From Sulfuriferula thiophila (lineage in GTDB: Bacteria; Pseudomonadota; Gammaproteobacteria; Burkholderiales; Sulfuriferulaceae): DNA of 58,783 nt. The notes beneath the pieces are model-generated. The model was given only the letters and a program-made list of their open reading frames with translations, searched no databases and was not told the DNA's origin. Position numbers and translations under genes: made by a program. The DNA is taken from the NCBI RefSeq assembly GCF_003864975.1, contig NZ_BHGL01000014.1, forward strand, positions 1 to 58,783, given 5' to 3'. Positions 55,787-58,783 of this stretch are shown here, in pieces. Each line of letters opens with the position of its first letter. Position 1 is the stretch's first letter.

Positions 55787-57118
55787 TTATTCCATAGCAA
55801 CCAGGTTGGTGCCATCCAGCAGGTTCAGTTGCGCTACCAGAGGTTGCGTTTCTTGCCTGAATTTTGGCATAAATTGAGTTGCGATTGGATATGCGGTTGG
55901 GATATTTGCTGTGAGCGGATTGGTTGCGACACCAGCAATACGGAATTCGTAATGCAGGTGCGGTCCTGTTGCCCACCCTGTCATGCCGACATAGCCGATT
56001 AAATCACCCTGGCTGATTTTTTCACCTTTATGCAGGCCTTTGGCAAACGCGGATAAGTGACCGTACGCGGTGCTATAGTTGCCGTTGTGTTTCAGTACGA
56101 TAAAGTTGCCATAGCCGCTCTGTTGCCCAACGAACTCGACCGTAGCATCAGCAATGGCCATTACTTTAGTGCCGGTTGGCGCAGCGTAATCAATACCTTT
56201 ATGCTGGCGCCATTGCTTCAGAATCGGGTGGAAACGCATCTCGAAACCGGAGCTAATCCGGGAGAACGCAAGCGGGGAGCGCAAAAAGGCTTTCTTCAGT
56301 GGTTTGCCGTCGGGGCTATAGTATTCACCTTTGCTGTTAGCGACGTCAGAGAATACGGCGCGATAGGTGTGTCCGGCATTGGTGAATTCCGCTGCAACGA
56401 CACGACCGGTCATGACCGGAACGCCGTTATGAGAAAAAACTTCATAAACAACATTGAAGCGATCGCCGCGTCGTAAATCCTGATGGAAATCAATATCGGT
56501 TGAGAAAATCTCGGCCATTTGAGTGGCAACACTGTCAGGTATGCCTGCAGCATCCGTAGCGCCGAATAATGAGTTGCGAATTTCGCCAGATTTCATGACT
56601 GTATGCGACTCAAGTTGTGCGGCTTGCTGGGCAGTTTTGAATGTGCCTGCATCGGCGCTTATTTCTAGCATGGTGCCATCAGCAGCGATGTTGCGCAGCC
56701 AGACCAGGTTGCCAGTGTCGGTAACCTGAGCCTGGATACGTTTACCTGATTTGATTTGTATCAGTGCCCGTGTTGCTTCAGGCGCTTTTAGGAAGAGCGC
56801 AATCTGCTCGTCATTTACACCAAGTCGTTGCAAGATGCTGGCGACGGTGTCGCCGCGTTCAATGCGTTCATCACGCCAATAGTTAGTAACAACGTCCTGT
56901 GAATCGGCTTGTGTCAGAGATGCTGGCGCAGGCAGATTTTCAACAACAGTCTGAATTGTTACTTGTGCGGTATCGGTTTGCGGGGCAATACCAAAAGCGG
57001 TTACCATGCCAAATAAGGGTAAGCTTGAAATGGCAATCAACCAGCGTAAACGAATTTTTCGCGCATGTAAGCGCTCGCTATGCGTTAAAATACTGGTCTT
57101 TAGTTCGGTTTTTTGCAT
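55787..57118 (-). CDS. M23 family murein endopeptidase (MepM-like)
   Basis: A 443-residue protein with an N-terminal membrane anchor (about residues 27-46), an OapA/LysM-like region (ERGDTVASILQRLGV, about 83-97), a linker domain and a C-terminal lysostaphin-type M23 peptidase. Its zinc ligands are visible in HKGIDYAAPTGT and GPHLHYEFR. It cleaves peptidoglycan cross-links during wall growth. AGGTGG lies just upstream of the ATG at 57118, which I prefer to the ATG at 57145. The M23-anmK-tyrS neighbourhood is conserved in betaproteobacteria. Confidence 0.93.
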   Translation of the reverse strand: MQKTELKTSILTHSERLHARKIRLRWLIAISSLPLFGMVTAFGIAPQTDTAQVTIQTVVENLPAPASLTQADSQDVVTNYWRDERIERGDTVASILQRLGVNDEQIALFLKAPEATRALIQIKSGKRIQAQVTDTGNLVWLRNIAADGTMLEISADAGTFKTAQQAAQLESHTVMKSGEIRNSLFGATDAAGIPDSVATQMAEIFSTDIDFHQDLRRGDRFNVVYEVFSHNGVPVMTGRVVAAEFTNAGHTYRAVFSDVANSKGEYYSPDGKPLKKAFLRSPLAFSRISSGFEMRFHPILKQWRQHKGIDYAAPTGTKVMAIADATVEFVGQQSGYGNFIVLKHNGNYSTAYGHLSAFAKGLHKGEKISQGDLIGYVGMTGWATGPHLHYEFRIAGVATNPLTANIPTAYPIATQFMPKFRQETQPLVAQLNLLDGTNLVAME

Positions 57119-57242
57119 GCCACCTGTCCTTATTGCTCGATTCAATGAGCGAGCTTAACAGAATGTTTCGATTAGGAAAAGCCTGAATTTTTCAGGTGGC
57201 GGTTTTTATGGGGTTTTGTGCGTATATAGTGGTGAGGTCGTG

Positions 57243-58448
57243 ATGACGGATTTTGCGGTAGAAGAGGCGTTGCAGATTATTAAGCGGGGCTGCGATGAAT
57301 TAATAGTTGAGAAAGAACTTGTTGAAAAATTAAAGACAGGTAAAAAGCTGCGTGTGAAGGCTGGATTCGATCCTACCGCGCCGGATTTGCATCTTGGTCA
57401 TACGGTATTGTTAAATAAAATGCGCCAGTTGCAGGATTTGGGTCATCACGCACTGTTTTTAATTGGCGATTTTACTGGCATGATCGGTGATCCAACCGGC
57501 AAGAATACGACTCGACCTCCACTGACCCGTGAGCAAGTTCTGGAAAATGCCAAGTCGTATACAGAGCAGGTTTTTAAAATTCTGGATCCTGATCAGACTG
57601 AGGTGGTATTCAACTCTACCTGGATGGATCAATTGGGATCGGCGGGTGTGGTTAAGCTGGCTGCTACACATACTGTGGCACGCATGCTGGAACGCGATGA
57701 TTTCAGTAAGCGTTATAAGAACAATCAACCGATAGCCATACATGAATTTTTATATCCACTAGTGCAGGGTTACGATTCTGTGGCATTGAAGGCGGATTTG
57801 GAACTCGGCGGGACGGACCAGAAATTTAATTTGCTGATGGGACGCGAATTACAGAAGCATTATGGGCAAACTCCGCAATGCATACTAACCATGCCTCTAT
57901 TAGAAGGTACGGATGGTATTAATAAGATGTCCAAGTCATTGGGTAACTATATTGGTATCACTGATGCGCCAGGAGAAATATTTGGCAAAATAATGTCAAT
58001 TTCCGATGGATTGATGTGGCGTTATATAGAATTGCTCTCGTCGGCATCGCTTGCCACCATCGCTGAATGGAAGGCTGCTGTTGCTGCGGGTACAAACCCA
58101 CGTGATATTAAAGTGCGATTTGCGCAAGAAATAATTTCGCGCTTTCATAATGCGGTGGCGGCTAAGCAGGCGCTAGTTGATTTTGAATCGAGGTTCCGTC
58201 AGGGGGGTATACCGGATGACATCGAGACGGTGACGTTAGAAAGTGTAAACGGTGGATTGCCAATCGCTCAGGTATTAAAGCAGGCGGGTCTGACAACCAG
58301 TACCTCAGACGCGCTACGGATGATAGAGCAGGGCGGAGTGAAGCTGGGCGGTGACAAGGTGAGTGATAAGGCGTTGGTGTTGACGGCCGGTAGTGAAATC
58401 GTACTGCAGGTGGGTAAACGGAAATATGCAAAAGTAGTGATCAAATAA
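57243..58448 (+). CDS. tyrS: tyrosyl-tRNA synthetase
   Basis: A 401-residue class I synthetase with the HIGH-type motif HLGHTVLL (about residues 45-52) and KMSKS motif in [16 protein letters not shown]-terminal S4 RNA-binding domain (about 335-400) includes [16 protein letters not shown]. It charges tRNA-Tyr. GAGG lies 7 bp before the ATG at 57243. It is divergent from the M23 gene and directly precedes the rRNA promoters. Confidence 0.96.
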   Translation: MTDFAVEEALQIIKRGCDELIVEKELVEKLKTGKKLRVKAGFDPTAPDLHLGHTVLLNKMRQLQDLGHHALFLIGDFTGMIGDPTGKNTTRPPLTREQVLENAKSYTEQVFKILDPDQTEVVFNSTWMDQLGSAGVVKLAATHTVARMLERDDFSKRYKNNQPIAIHEFLYPLVQGYDSVALKADLELGGTDQKFNLLMGRELQKHYGQTPQCILTMPLLEGTDGINKMSKSLGNYIGITDAPGEIFGKIMSISDGLMWRYIELLSSASLATIAEWKAAVAAGTNPRDIKVRFAQEIISRFHNAVAAKQALVDFESRFRQGGIPDDIETVTLESVNGGLPIAQVLKQAGLTTSTSDALRMIEQGGVKLGGDKVSDKALVLTAGSEIVLQVGKRKYAKVVIK

Positions 58449-58477
58449 GAAAATTGAAAATTAAGCGAAGAAAACCC

Positions 58478-58505
58478 TTGACGGCAGCATTGCAGGCTGT
58501 ATAAT
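58478..58505 (+). promoter_or_regulatory. rRNA operon promoter P1
   Basis: TTGACG (58478-58483) and a consensus TATAAT (58500-58505) with a 16-bp spacer, preceded by A-rich sequence that may act as an UP element. It is followed by TTCGCATCTCGTTG, a motif repeated after the second promoter. Confidence 0.82.
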
Positions 58506-58615
58506 TCGCATCTCGTTGAGCGCAACTGGTAACGAGTTACCGGAAGAATTCAGCAATATAATCAGGTAATTAAAAGTGTATTTTAAAGTTAATTGTCTGG
58601 TTATGTAAATAAAGC

Positions 58616-58643
58616 TTTACAAATGATTTTAGGTGAGTATAAT
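58616..58643 (+). promoter_or_regulatory. rRNA operon promoter P2
   Basis: TTTACA (58616-58621) and TATAAT (58638-58643) with the same 16-bp spacer, 138 bp downstream of P1. The sequence after the -10 box (TTCGCACCTCGTTG) nearly repeats that after P1, indicating a duplicated promoter unit. An A/T-rich stretch precedes it. Confidence 0.8.
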
Positions 58644-58783
58644 TCGCACCTCGTTGTTAGCGCAGCGAAGCAAGCATAACCGAAAGGTGGTGCGTAAAAC
58701 GAAGCGCTGGCAACCAAGCAACATCGCTCTTTAACAACTAAACAATCGATAAGTGTGGGTATTTACAGCAGCGGTTTTGAGAT
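58644..58783 (+). promoter_or_regulatory. 16S rRNA leader with boxA antitermination signal
   Basis: The leader contains GCTCTTTAACA at 58726-58736, the boxA core seen before proteobacterial 16S genes, followed by ATCGATAAGTGTGGGT, also typical of this position. The 16S rRNA gene itself begins beyond the window. Confidence 0.85.

Overview
The window is a 58.8 kb chromosomal segment from a Gram-negative bacterium, most likely a betaproteobacterium (Nitrosomonadales-like; this placement is inferred from gene content and order, not from a search). Supporting signs are the rplM-rpsI-argC-erpA-anmK-M23 peptidase-tyrS block, a Coq7-type ubiquinone hydroxylase, a betaproteobacterial-style general porin, BirA/CoaX/SPOR clustering, and the form of the rRNA leader. 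It starts in the last ~27 bases of a 5S rRNA and ends in the promoter/boxA leader of another rRNA operon of the same orientation, so it is the whole interval between two rrn operons. No transposase, integrase, prophage or CRISPR array is visible.

Layout. 0.1-7.8 kb: gamma carbonic anhydrase, oligopeptidase A, a DUF4124-glutaredoxin protein, exonuclease III, an unknown pair, and a ubiK-comM-VIT1/ferritin operon. 7.8-10.8 kb: a nitrogen regulon unit, torF-like porin-glnK-amtB, preceded by two NtrC-type sites and a sigma-54 promoter. 10.8-12.8 kb: hda, a DUF971 gene, tRNA-Arg(CCG) and a membrane cytochrome c5. 12.8-19.8 kb: metH-eamA-dnaB-alr on the minus strand. 20.0-24.4 kb: a rhodanese behind a near-perfect sigma-54 promoter, then yqgE-ruvX-pyrR-pyrB and a catalytically degenerate dihydroorotase (pyrC'). 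24.4-32.1 kb: dynamin-like GTPase, mutM and a TolC/MacA/MacB-type efflux operon with an extra 3-TM protein. 32.2-35.4 kb is the only accessory-looking stretch: higBA, a porin, and an RHH-PIN toxin-antitoxin pair lying between two copies of the porin terminator. 35.5-41.8 kb: mscL, an HDOD-GAF signalling protein, birA-coaX-SPOR, a degenerate LMW-phosphatase-like protein, a cyclic-nucleotide-binding protein and a PilZ protein.

41.9-48.3 kb is the most intriguing part: a tight operon of SPFH/SHOCT protein, double zinc-ribbon DUF4178 protein, an unlisted 52-residue Gly/His-rich membrane peptide, a DUF350 protein, a membrane-embedded spermidine-synthase-like enzyme and a probable Tat-exported flavin amine oxidase-like protein whose best start is a non-canonical AUC. 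Parts of this neighbourhood are known to recur in bacteria but its chemistry is, to my knowledge, unsettled. 48.3-58.4 kb returns to housekeeping: dacB, coq7, a DUF2322-like gene, OsmC and YdcF proteins, ribosomal L13/S9, argC, erpA, anmK, an M23 endopeptidase and tyrS.

Genes that work together: PII and AmtB for ammonium uptake (with the TorF porin as possible outer-membrane partner); PyrB with PyrC' as a probable structural partner and PyrR nearby; MetH feeding methionine/AdoMet; DacB, AnmK, Alr and the M23 enzyme for peptidoglycan synthesis and recycling; HDOD, CNB and PilZ proteins as separate signalling outputs.
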